A DNA stretch of 64,000 nt from the NCBI GenBank assembly GCA_013400975.1, contig WBMZ01011886.1, positions 1 through 64,000 on the forward strand, given 5' to 3'. The notes beneath the pieces were generated by a model that was not told the origin of the DNA, did no database searches, and saw only the letters and a program-made list of their open reading frames with translations. This document shows, piece by piece, positions 37,401-47,256 of this stretch. This stretch comes from Atrichornis clamosus (lineage: Eukaryota > Chordata > Aves > Passeriformes > Menuridae). Made by a program: the position numbers and the translations under genes. Within the stretch, counting starts at the first letter, position 1. Each line of letters opens with the position of its first letter.

Positions 37401-40400
37401 TGGCTTTGTCTTTCCCCAGACAATGCTCAGCTCCTTAGAAAGGCAGTGTATGTTAACACACTCCAATTAGTGGCCAGCTGTGCAACTACATAATTATGAC
37501 AGTAAGTCATTGCCATTTGTGGTCCTATAACTTCATCATATCCTCACTCAGTGGTCATAGACTGAGCAGTACTATTTAGCCACATGTGATACAGAGGTCC
37601 TAATATAGTTTTGATTGTCTTTATTTCCTTTCTTTTAGTTTTATTATATTATTTTCTGACAGGGGAACTTGTAGAACTACATAATAATCAAGATAAAACT
37701 TCATCATAGATTTATTCAGTGACAGGATGATGTTTTGTTCCCCTGCCTTTTCTAAAACATTACTAGTATTTGATTTTTTCAATTCTGATCATTATCAACC
37801 TCTGAATTGCCATTTTCAAAGACCTGTTGTAACCCTCAAGGTTTCATTACTGAAGGTAACACTCAGTTCTGAGTATATTACCTATTATTGTGTACATAAA
37901 ATTAAGTTTGTTTTCCTCTCACCCCGTACTGTGCTAAAATCAATTTATTTTGAATCTTATCAGCTACTCAGTTGCCCAAGAGGTTGTACCAGAAGTTGCT
38001 TCTGTGGGTCATCAGTCAGCCCTTGCCTTTACTAACTTGAATAATTCAACATAATGAACAAGTCTCATTAGCTCAATATTTATATTTTTTTACCAGATAG
38101 TTTATGAACATATGGAACAGAACAGACCCCAGTGCAATAACAGATACCTTTTTCTACCCCGTGCTTGCTATATCTACCTATTCTTTACCCACCTTCACGT
38201 GAAGGCAAATGCACTTTACCCACCTCACCAAAGCAGCTTGGTTTCTTTAGTAGTCCTTGCCTCAAGACTGATGAATGCCTGTTGTGGGTCCAAGTAGACT
38301 GTACCAACCAGAGCTTCCTGGTGTACAGGCCTATTGACTCCTTCAGAGATTTTCAGCAGAACTCTGAGGTAAAAGTTTTTTTCAGAAGCCACATCAAGCT
38401 TTTCCCCTATATAATACTTCCTTGTTGTTATAGTCTGTATTTTATTCTTTGGAATACTTCCTCCCATTCTTGGACTTCAGGTTTTCTTCTTGACAGTTCC
38501 TTGGATCTGTCTGAACCCTCAGAAAAAAAAAATTTGGTATCCCACTATACAGTACAGTAGTATGGAGGTTTGTTCAACAATACTTCCTGTAGCTGTAACA
38601 CACTTTATCAGATAAAGTACATCAGGTCAATTTTCATTAAAATCATAACTTACAGCTTTATGCGTACATTTGAATGACATAGCTACAGTGTAAAAGTTTG
38701 TGAGATAGATAATAATCGGAAAGTTAAAATTAAACCTTTCTCTTCCCCTTCTTCTTCCTTTCCCCCTTCCTCTCTGTCTCTCCCCATCCTTCTCCCTCTC
38801 CCATTCTTTCCTTTAGCAGAATGAAAAATCAGGTGTTTCTCAATATCCTGTTCATTCTCCATCCCCTTTTTGAGTTTTCATATTTTAACAAGCATGGTAG
38901 CTGAAATTCTAAAATGTGTAGAACAACATATGGGTATTGTAAAGAAAAGTGCACAACTGCCAAATGTCAAGAAGGACGAACAAGAGGCATGGGATCAGAT
39001 TGGCTGAGACTAATGAATCGATATCCAGCTGTGCCTACCCGCCAGATGAAAAACAGTTGAATACCCGTGGCTGGAAGCTAAGACAGATGGCAGTGCAGCA
39101 ATGGCTAGGAGCAGAGGCACAATTTAGATATTACTCAGCAAAGATACATTTTATATCTTACTCTACAATAAACGAGTAATCTGCTTAACATATTTCCTTG
39201 GAAGAAGTGGCTCTTGCCATTCTGGCTGCTGCTATGGGACAAGGGATTAAAATATTGAAAATAAACCAAAATCATTAAATTGCTCAGAATTTCAGGTCTC
39301 AATTCATTTTCCTTTCATGCAGTGCTAAATATGCTAGTCAAGGACCTGTGCACAAAATCAGTGTTTTCTGCTTTATTTTAATTTCTGCAGTTATTTTTCT
39401 ATCAGTCTGGCAAATCAGACAGTGCTGCATAATCATCCCTTGTGAGCATCTATAGAAATGTGAAAATAACTAGCTTTTGCCTAGAGAGGAAAACATGTGA
39501 GCAATTAGAAAGAACCAGAGCAGGTCAGAAAAGTGGTAGACAGTCAAAGAACACACACAAGGGAAAAAAAGAATAGTAGGAGAAAAGTGTTAGCAACAGT
39601 ACAACACTTGCATCAGAAAGAGAGAGAGCGTCTGTAGTAGTCTGAAGATCTGAATTTTGGATCAAGTGACAGACTTAATCTAGACTTAAATGTAGAGAAT
39701 AGGAAAGCAAAGTTAACAAGCTGTAAACTAAGACTCAATGAAAAATATCTTCTGGTATTCATATTTGCATTGGTTTTGCATGGCAAGACTTTGGTGGTGG
39801 GCGGGCTACAGGGGTGGCTTTTGTGAGAAGCTGCCAGAAGCTCCCTCCATGTCCGGCAGAGCCAATGCCAGCCAGCTCCAAGAGGGACCTGCCACTGGCC
39901 AGGGCTGAGCCGATCAGCAAGGGTGCTAACAAGGGTGTTTAAAAAGGTGATAAAGTTATTGCACAGAAGCAATTGTGTCCAGAGCGAGAATGTATGAGCG
40001 AAAGTGGCACCAAGAATGTCAGCACAGGAGGAGGGGCAGAGGGCGCTCCAGGTGCCGGAGCTGAGGTTTGGCCTGCGGCCCGTGGTGCGGCCCGTGGTGC
40101 AGCCCACCGTGTGCCAGGCTGTGTCCCTGCAGCCCACGGAGGTCCGTGCTGGAGTCTGCTCCTGAAAGACTACACCCCGTGGAAAGGACCCACACTGGAG
40201 CAGTTTGTGAAGAACTCTAGCCCGTGGGGAGGACTCACCTTGGAGAAATTCATGGAGAACTGATCCCCATGAGAGGGACCCCATGCTGGAGCAGGGGAAG
40301 CATATGAGGAGTTCTCCCCCTGAAGAGGAAGAGGCAGTAGAGACAATGTGTGATGAACTGGCCACAGACCCCATTCCCTGTATCCCTTTGCCACTGTGGG

Positions 40401-43400
40401 GCAGGAGGTAGAGAATCATGAGTAAATGTTGTGCCTGGGAAGAAGAGAGTAGTGGGTAGAAGGTGTTTTTAAGATTTGGTTTTATTTCTCATTATCCTAC
40501 TATGATTTGATAGTTAATAAGTTTAATTAATTTTTTCAAGTCAGGTTTGTTTTTCTTATGACAGTAATTGGTGAGTGACCTCTTCCTGGCCCATGGACCT
40601 TTTGTTTTATTTTCTCTCCCTTGTATAGTGGAAGAGGTCAGTGCTAGAGCAGCTTTGGTTGGCACCTGGCATGAGGCCAGGGTCAACCTGCCACAATATT
40701 AAATTTGGGTTACATTAATTTTGATAATTTTCAAATCTTCATCTTGAATTTTGTTTCCCTAAATATTTAAAATTAATTTTATTATCAAGAGAAATCTTTG
40801 CAAAGATGTTTTTTTTGGCTATGTAGATTTCAAATTCATAGGATGAGAATATTTTTCAATCCATTTCACTCAAGTATCTTTATGATAAACTCAGTGATGA
40901 GAATTGTAAATAAAGTGATAGATACCCTGATGCTTTATTATCTGAACCAATTCAGTCTGACCTTTATAATTTGTACTTTGAGTAGAAAGATGGAAAGTAT
41001 ATGACATGAATTTTGTTTGCCTGGAGGCTCTGTAGATCCTGAAATCTGCAGCTTTCTTTAATGAATAGTTACAAATTAGACACTTTTCTATACCATGTGC
41101 TGTACTACCAAGATGTACCCAAATGCAGGGTGTTTATTGTGTAAAGTATGACTATTAACTGCATGGAGCTGCTGCAATTGGAGGTGTCTGACATCGTTCC
41201 TACTTGCCTTCAAGGGCATTTTTTTAGAGGGTCATCTGAGCTTTACTTCTGGTGGCATTCATAACCAGTACACTCTTCTCTTGAGAACTTCTGCATCATC
41301 TGTCTCTCCTCTTCCACCACACACGTGAAAAGGACAGTAAAAATTTGGTGTTACTGAGTGCTTTAAGCTCGCTGCAAGAAGGCTCAGGAATAAGAGCAAC
41401 ACAAGTGTCTCTTCACTGCTCCTTTCCAGGAACAGACTGCAGCCACCATCAGGCTGGTGAGAATTCATGTGGTGTTTACCATGGTGGTTCCTCACCTCGA
41501 TTATTAAATTAAGGATCCATAAAAAAAAGGTTGTGTTTAATTATTAAGCGACTAAATATTAAGCAAGTAAATAAACCATTCATAAATTTATTACAGGAAA
41601 TTCTTCAGTCTTCTCCTTCATCTTTAATTTTGCCAGCTGTTGACTGCAAGGCTATCAGGTATCTCCTGAGTGTTCTTCAGGAATCAGAAGATTGGAAGTT
41701 AATAAATGTAACTAATCTCAATGTCTCTCAGCTGGAAGTGAATGCATCTAAACCAAACTTACTGGTGGTTCAGCTACAACCACTTGCCAGGTATGAGTTT
41801 ATCACAAACAGAAGTGACCCACACGTGTACGTGATTTTTAGAGCTTTTGAAAATGTCAGTTGTATCAGGAAATTCAAAAAACAAAGTGAAAGCTTGTAGG
41901 GCTATCAAAATAGTTTCTCTTACAACGATAAATTCAGTGTTTTTCAAAGTCCCCTGATGAGCTTACCAGGTGTAATACATGAATTATGTTGAGAAAGGCA
42001 GTCAGGCGTTCCTATTTTGTCTGTCTCATTATATGAGAACAAAGGGACAGCTAATAAAACTAAATGGCAATATACTTTTTAGCAGAAAGGCTCAATTATT
42101 TTACTCAACACATGATTAACCTGCAGAATTAATTGCTGGAAGGCATTCCAGGCGTCAGAAAAACTGGCAGGATAAATAAGCAAGCAAATAAACATACAAA
42201 CAAACCTGAAGCTAATGAAGAGCCTGATTTTCCTCACTCTGGAAGGAAGAGGAGGGCTATAATTCTTCATGTTTCCAGCCCTATGAGGACTGTGATCTAA
42301 TAGAGATAGAGAGAGACTGTTCCTTCAGGTGAATATATATTTAGAAAATATAAGACATGGTTGCTCAGCTTCTTCTGCTTTTTCTTCTTCCCAGCCTGTT
42401 ACTTGGGCATTTGTACATGTGGGTGTAAGGTGTGGCTATCAATGTGTCCTAAAAAAATGCAATTCTAGGTCACATCACTACACAAAAAAGGTATGATAAC
42501 TGTTTTAAGGAGCTCAGGTACAAATGGTAAACAAGGGGCCAACACCAAGTGAAAAGAAAGCTTCCTAGAGATTGATCAAAATAACATCAGTAGTCTGGCT
42601 TCTCTGCTGCCTAGGAAGTTTGAGGCGTTTAAGAATTGACTGAAGATGTGGCCCTTGTATTTTTAATGGCTTTGCAGAAGAAAAGGGCCATTAGTAGGAG
42701 GGGAGAGAAAAGTGGAGGGACTGGCACTGACAGTAATCCTTTTATCATTCAGTATCTTCATACATTTCTGGTTCACATTGTTCTTGCTTAGAGAAGATTT
42801 TTAATTATTTTTCTCCCTCTTTTCTGTAGTGGTTTAAAAGACATTGCCACCCGGGAAGCAATTGCTGAAAATGGTAAGTATTGTTACCTACATATAACTA
42901 ACTTTCCATCATTTAAGTACGTGTTTTCTCTCGAGCAGATTTTCTCTAGTTTCCAGGCTTTGCTGTAATACTGCTATTTAAAGGTTTTTATCCCCCTCCC
43001 CTTCTACAGTATTTATAAGCAGTTGGTTGTCATAGTGTTGGGATACTGTCTGATTCAAAATCCACATGGTTACAGCTCTGTGACCTGAAATGTAATGATA
43101 ATTCACCTCTGCTTCAGGCATGGGCCTTCGGTTATTCTCTGAGTATGAACCCTGCATCTCCATGCAGCTTGAATTACCTCCTTAGGTCTCTCCTTGCACA
43201 GTGGCAGCTGGAGATACCAGGCTCATCTGGCAATTCCAAGGCCTTGGTCTCAACAGAGGATGTCTGCATGAATAGAAAATGTTTTTCTAATCTTTGTAAA
43301 ACAATACTTATGACCTTCATTGCTTTTGATATTAGTCTTTAGTTGTTTTTGCAGTTAGTAAACACTACTTGTTGAAGTTGAATCTCTCCATATAACACTA

Positions 43401-46400
43401 TAAAAAAATTTTCTTTCCTAACATCTGGTTGAAAAAGAGGTGCCATACATGACAATGACATTGAGAGACATCTCATTTTTTTGCAGGGATTTCACATACT
43501 ACTCCAAATTAGAGATCAAGTTATAAAGTCTGCAAATCACTGAAGTAGTAGTTTTGAGGTATAGAGCATAGTGGACTGATAATTAACAGTGTTCTTAGCC
43601 TATGACTGTTTCTGCTCAGAAGTGGGATTGCAAAATCAGGAGCAGATTTGAAAATCAGGGGAAAATACCTCACTACAAAAATCAGTGGTGTATCCTTTTC
43701 TCTTTGTTTTTGCACTACTCCAAAATGAGTGGGCTTTATACCAAAATAAGCAGTTGTGTTTTTATCTGTGAATTGCAGGAGAGTTATTTTGTTCTCTTTT
43801 CTTGTTCCCAGAGCATATTAGATAGTTGAGCCTTGGCTAAACAGTGGCTTTTTTTTAATGGGATATTTCTTTCATCAGCTGCACAGACTCAAGAATAAGC
43901 TTCCCAAGCCCTAGAATCATAGTATCATAGAATATGCTGGAATGGACTCGCCAGGATCACCAAGTCCATCTCCTGGCCTTGCACAGGACACCTCAAGAAA
44001 CACATCATGTGCCTGTCCAAATGCTTCTTGAACTCTGTCAGGTTTGGTGCTGTGCCACTTCTCTGGGGAGCCTGTTCCAGTGCCCAACCACCCTCTGGGT
44101 GGAAAACCTTTTCCTGATAGCCAAACTAAACCTCCTCTGACTCAGCTTCATGCCATTTCCTCGAGTCCTGTCACTGGTCATGGGAGTGATGAGATCAGTG
44201 TCTGCCCCTCCTCTTCCCCTCACGAGGAAGTTGCAGACTGTGATGAGGTCTCTCCTCAGTCTGCTCCAGACTGAACAGACCGAGTGACTTCAGCCACTCC
44301 TCAAACGTCTTCCCCTCAAGGCCCTTCACCATCCTCCTTTGGATGCTCTCTAATAACTTAATGTCTTTTTTATATTGTGGTGCCCAAAACTGCCCACAGC
44401 ACTCAAGGTGAGGCCTCACCAGAGCAGAGCAGGACAATCCCCTCCCTTGCCTGTCTGGTGATGGTGTGCCTGATGCCCCCCAGGACACAGCTGGGCTGCC
44501 AGGGCACACTGTAGGCTCATGCCACTGTTGTCTCAGGCCACTTTGTTTTGAGAAAGCAAAGTTAAGAGGTGACCTGTGGGAGGGCAGAAGAACACGCCAT
44601 GCCAACTTTTTGGCTAGTGTCAACTAGCTGTTATTCAGGAAAAAGGTTTCTGGTTTAGGAAAGATGTGCCACTTTGCATGGCCAAATGCAAAATCTGCAC
44701 TATTGTTCCCATGTAGACACATAATTTAGATGCTTTAAAATATAGTGACAATCTTGGCTCTTTTTCTTGGAAAATTTGAAAATACTTCATGAGTGAGGTA
44801 GAGTTCTGATCACTGGCAAACAAAGATCTATATCAACTCTGTTGTCATAAAGATGTTCACAGAAGCTTTTCTGAATGAAAAAGTTGCCTCTAGAATCTTC
44901 CCAAAGGCAAAACTTAGAGATGTTACTGGTAACTATAGTTACATGTAGCTCCTTTCTGAAGTGCAAATAACATGTTATTTCAGAAAGCTATTGGTTGCTT
45001 TAATGAAAGAAAACCCAAAGCTAGTCTCTGCATTTTTATATGTATTATTTTTTCTTCTGCAAATTTTTGCTAAGGCTGAGGTGAATTTCCAAAATCTATG
45101 AATCCAGAATACAAAATCTACATTATGTAATGCCTTGGATCTCCACAACCAATATTTTACAGATTAATTTTTAAACAGTTGTTTTTCTATGTACTTTTCT
45201 TGTAGTAGATCCTCTTAGCAATAATTTTGAAAGGGAAAATTTACATAGCTATGATTCTTGACTTATATAAGGAAATCAGTTCAGTTGAAACCCTGCAAAA
45301 AAACCCCCAATGCTTGCATTCTTACAAAAGCTAAACATTTTACTCAACCAGGACACCATAATTACAGTAAATAGAAGTGGTTAAAGGGGAAAATAATATA
45401 AACTCTATTTCCAGTACATGCAAATAAATCACAATTTCTGTGAAGTATAACCTCAAAACCTGAGAAGTTTGTATGTCCGGGTTATAAATATCCATCCACC
45501 AGGCTGGCACAAGAGAAGTGGGAAGGCACTAAAACAGTAAATGTGAGTCTGCTTGCTTGCTTCTCTAGCAGTCCCAATAACAACACTAGTAATGGTTTGT
45601 GATTCACAACTATTATGCTCCGTATCATAAGCAGATGTTAATGTTCTGCACAGAGCTTGAAAATATTTCTCAGTTGTAAGTTTTGTTTGCAACTGCCTGT
45701 GGTTTCAGAACTAGAGGAGGATCTTCTGTAGAGGCATATTTGGACCTCTTTGAAAGGTCCTCTCTTCCTTATTTGACTTCTTCCTTTTTCAGAAATATCC
45801 CACCATATTTCTCCTTTGGCCTGCAATGTAATCAACAGCAAAATTTTCTGTGTTCTGTTTGGGTGCAGAATCAGGCTTTAAATCCACTGAAGTCAGAAGA
45901 AGTATTGGTGCTGATATTACACATATCATGCCCCACACTAAACACCATGTTTTGAGTATTGTTTCTCAGTAATAGGGTATGTGTATTTTGTAATTCACAG
46001 AATAGTACTACTTAAATTTTATTATTTGTTTATTAATGGGTCACTTGACTAACAGTATATGCACCCTGCTCCCATCTCTTAATGATTTCTTCTGCTTTTG
46101 CTTTTAATTGCCCAAAGTTCAAATCTTTTGCTATATTTACCATGGTTTTACTTTTCAGTTTCAAAATCACCCCTTTTTCTGAACAGTTATATATATTTTT
46201 TTGACATTATCTGACTGTAATTGTGCATTTTTCAAGACATTGAACGTGTTTTATCCCATGTGAAAGTATTGACCTAGGGATGATATGAGCATTGAAATTG
46301 CTTAAATAGACTAAATAAGCTTAAACATCTAGCTCATTACTTCTCCAGCTACTGTAGGATTTTAGCTTTCTCAGCTTACAGAATTTGTTAAATTATACAT

Positions 46401-46500
46401 ATTTCTATTTACAGACAAAATAATTAGAAGAGTGACTATGGATCTGCAGGAACGAGGGATTCATTTTTCAGTAATTTATACTGCAGTGAGACCTTCAAGG
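28324..46500 (+). CDS. ATP6AP1-like (V-ATPase accessory subunit S1/Ac45 family), 5' exons only, partial
   Basis: Exons 28324-28436, 34638-34764, 34870-34938, 41597-41790, 42830-42873 and 46415-46500 join in phase (633 nt, 211 codons). Ac45 proteins are type I membrane glycoproteins that assist assembly and sorting of the V-ATPase proton pump in secretory and lysosomal membranes. Evidence includes an N-terminal signal peptide (hydrophobic run [12 protein letters not shown]) followed by VPMLLWST, as in VPLVLWSS of ATP6AP1. [10 protein letters not shown] and LSIDDFTYF match [41 protein letters not shown] and [11 protein letters not shown] match SSLVLPAVD, KLNASLPALLLIRL and TAALTAVRPSR. Three N-glycosylation sequons (NVT, NVS, NAS) fall in exon 4. 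The remaining lumenal part, transmembrane helix and cytosolic tail are not in the window as far as I can see. Sequence divergence suggests a paralogue, not ATP6AP1 itself; whether it is orthologous to mammalian ATP6AP1L is unresolved, so no symbol is given. Confidence 0.85.
28437..34637 (+). other. ATP6AP1-like intron 1
   Basis: A 6.2 kb intron holding one CR1 fragment (about 31845-32270). Otherwise AT-rich, without other recognisable features. Confidence 0.55.
31845..32270 (+). mobile_element. CR1 LINE fragment, plus strand
   Basis: Encodes the CR1 ORF2 tail ([20 protein letters not shown]) and continues through TTTAGATTGGATATTAGGAA, TTCTTCACT and the 3' terminus AATGATTCTATGATTCTA at about 32270. 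It is 5' truncated and lies in the same sense as the host gene. Confidence 0.9.
34638..34764 (+). CDS. ATP6AP1-like exon 2
   Basis: The acceptor is ATTTCTTTGTAG and the donor GATAGG|GTATGT. With the two bases from exon 1 it gives 43 codons, ending [10 protein letters not shown]. This is the strand before the conserved LSI(D/E)DFT motif of the family. Confidence 0.88.
34870..34938 (+). CDS. ATP6AP1-like exon 3 (GC donor)
   Basis: The acceptor is TTTGTTTTTCAG. Its 23 codons encode [20 protein letters not shown] and NVQ, in line with LSIEDFTAYGG...AFSNLE of ATP6AP1. The donor reads GTTCAG|GCAAGC, a GC dinucleotide instead of GT. Phase 0 to exon 4 is preserved only with this junction. Confidence 0.85.
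38100..38560 (-). mobile_element. Possible decayed CR1 fragment, minus strand
   Basis: Words such as GAACAGAACAGACCCCAGTGC and GTCCAAGTAGACTGTACCAA resemble, in order, the reverse complement of CR1 ORF2 3' sequence, but the rest is too diverged to be sure. Boundaries are rough. Confidence 0.35.
38735..38815. repeat. Polypyrimidine (CT-rich) tract
   Basis: About 80 bases almost entirely of C and T on the plus strand (CTTTCTCTTCCCCTTCTTCT and so on), interrupted by a few A and G. Low-complexity sequence in intron 3 of the ATP6AP1-like gene. Confidence 0.85.
39761..39765. repeat. Target-site duplication, left copy (ATATT)
   Basis: ATATT directly precedes the TG of the LTR and is repeated exactly after its CA. 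A 5-bp duplication is typical of ERVL-type integration. Confidence 0.85.
39766..40695 (+). mobile_element. Solo LTR of an avian ERVL-type endogenous retrovirus
   Basis: The 930-bp element begins TGCATTGGTTTTGCATGGCA and ends CAACCTGCCACA, with TG...CA ends and a perfect 5-bp duplication on each side. Internal text such as GTGTGATGAACTGGCCACAG and TTTGGTTTTATTTCTCATTA matches a common avian ERVL-type LTR as I remember it. A TATA-like TTTAAAAAG (about 39939) and an AATAAG poly(A)-like word (about 40514) fit the plus orientation. There are no gag, pol or env sequences and no second LTR, so it is a solo LTR left by recombination. It sits in sense orientation in intron 3 of the ATP6AP1-like gene. 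No coding capacity; the long minus-strand open frame across it is a by-product of GC content. Confidence 0.88.
40135..40300 (+). repeat. Degenerate 45-bp tandem repeats inside the LTR
   Basis: Units at 40135-40178, 40179-40223, 40224-40268 and a partial from 40269 share the pattern GTGG-GAGGAC-CCAC-CTGGAG followed by a variable half ending in CCC. They are 44-45 bp long and diverged from each other. Confidence 0.75.
40696..40700. repeat. Target-site duplication, right copy (ATATT)
   Basis: Exact repeat of 39761-39765, directly after the terminal CA of the LTR. Confidence 0.85.
41597..41790 (+). CDS. ATP6AP1-like exon 4
   Basis: The acceptor is AAATTTATTACAG and the donor GCCAG|GTATGA, phase 2. 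It encodes [20 protein letters not shown] and [19 protein letters not shown], including the family's conserved SSLxLPAVD and xLNAS motifs. It carries three potential N-glycosylation sites. Confidence 0.92.
42830..42873 (+). CDS. ATP6AP1-like exon 5 (44 nt micro-exon)
   Basis: The acceptor is CTCTTTTCTGTAG and the donor AAATG|GTAAGT. It encodes [15 protein letters not shown], aligned to SSGLMAPREVLTGN of ATP6AP1. It is too short to stand alone, but phase and homology on both sides support it. Confidence 0.85.
42874..46414 (+). other. ATP6AP1-like intron 5
   Basis: A 3.5 kb intron with one CR1 fragment on the minus strand (43913-44520). Nothing else recognised. Confidence 0.55.
43913..44520 (-). 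mobile_element. CR1 LINE fragment, minus strand
   Basis: In the plus reading it opens with AGAATCATAGTATCATAGAA, the inverted CR1 3' terminus. In the minus sense it encodes the CR1 ORF2 tail ([38 protein letters not shown]). The 5' side fades out near 44520. It is antisense to the host gene. Confidence 0.9.
46415..46500 (+). CDS. ATP6AP1-like exon 6
   Basis: The acceptor is TTTCTATTTACAG and the donor TCAAGG|GTGAGT. It encodes [20 protein letters not shown], then IYTAVRPSR. The ending TAVRPSR is identical to ATP6AP1. It ends in phase 0, and the next exon was not found downstream within the window. Confidence 0.92.
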
Positions 46501-47256
46501 GTGAGTAATCAGTGCCTGGAATGGTCAGATTTTTATCGTCTGACAACTTAATGTTTACAGAAGAACTCTGTAGATTATTTTCAAGATTACACAGTCAAGC
46601 AATGTATATTATATGAGGTTTTGACCAGAAATGAATGCATGAATTTTCATATACAGTAGCTATATCACATAACTATTGAAGTTTTACTGTTCTAGGAGAC
46701 CATAAACCTGCCTTTGTCTGTAAAACTTATTTTTAAGAACTGTAAATTAATTTTTTTTCTGTTTAACTCTGGTGGTTTTGTAGTAAGTTTTATTTGGAAC
46801 CTTACCAAGTTTCCTAGTGTGGCTGGTCAGTATGGACAGAGTGTTATTAATTAACTGAAGGCTACTAATATATCCATTTTAAAATTAATGGGCTTCATTT
46901 CTTTTAATCAATACTTGGTATTTACATCTGCAAGGTAAGGTTTTCACCCTTGCTGATCATCAGAATATCATTTATAGATCATGTCACATTATAGACATCA
47001 TGTCACATTAACAGTTTGTAGCGATGCAGGATATGCAGAGTTATCTTTCTGTATGACATACAGGTTGCAATCAAAAAATACTCAATTTTTAATTTTAATG
47101 TGAATAAATGGAAGACAGTACTGCCTTGAGGAAAAGAGAATACAGTTCCCATTAAGAAGAGAAACACTTGAGGAAAGGGCTGAGTCCTAAAAAATGCAAC
47201 TTTGAAAGAAACATGTCTATCGGTTTCAGTGATAACACATGTGAGTTCCTAATATG

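Larger units (their letters stand above)
34939..41596 (+). other. ATP6AP1-like intron 3, GC-AG type
   Basis: A 6.7 kb intron starting GCAAGC and ending TTATTACAG. It holds a possible old CR1 remnant (38100-38560), a pyrimidine-rich tract (38735-38815) and a complete solo LTR (39766-40695). The remainder is featureless AT-rich DNA. Confidence 0.7.

Noticed and set aside
39613..40419. 268-codon open frame on the minus strand, the longest in the window
   Set aside because: It covers the antisense of the solo LTR and its GC-rich internal repeats. There is no protein family resemblance and no splice context, so it is a by-product of the LTR.
46970..47015. Short tandem duplication of ATCATGTCACATTA
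   Set aside because: Two copies only, about 19 bp apart, with no sign of function.
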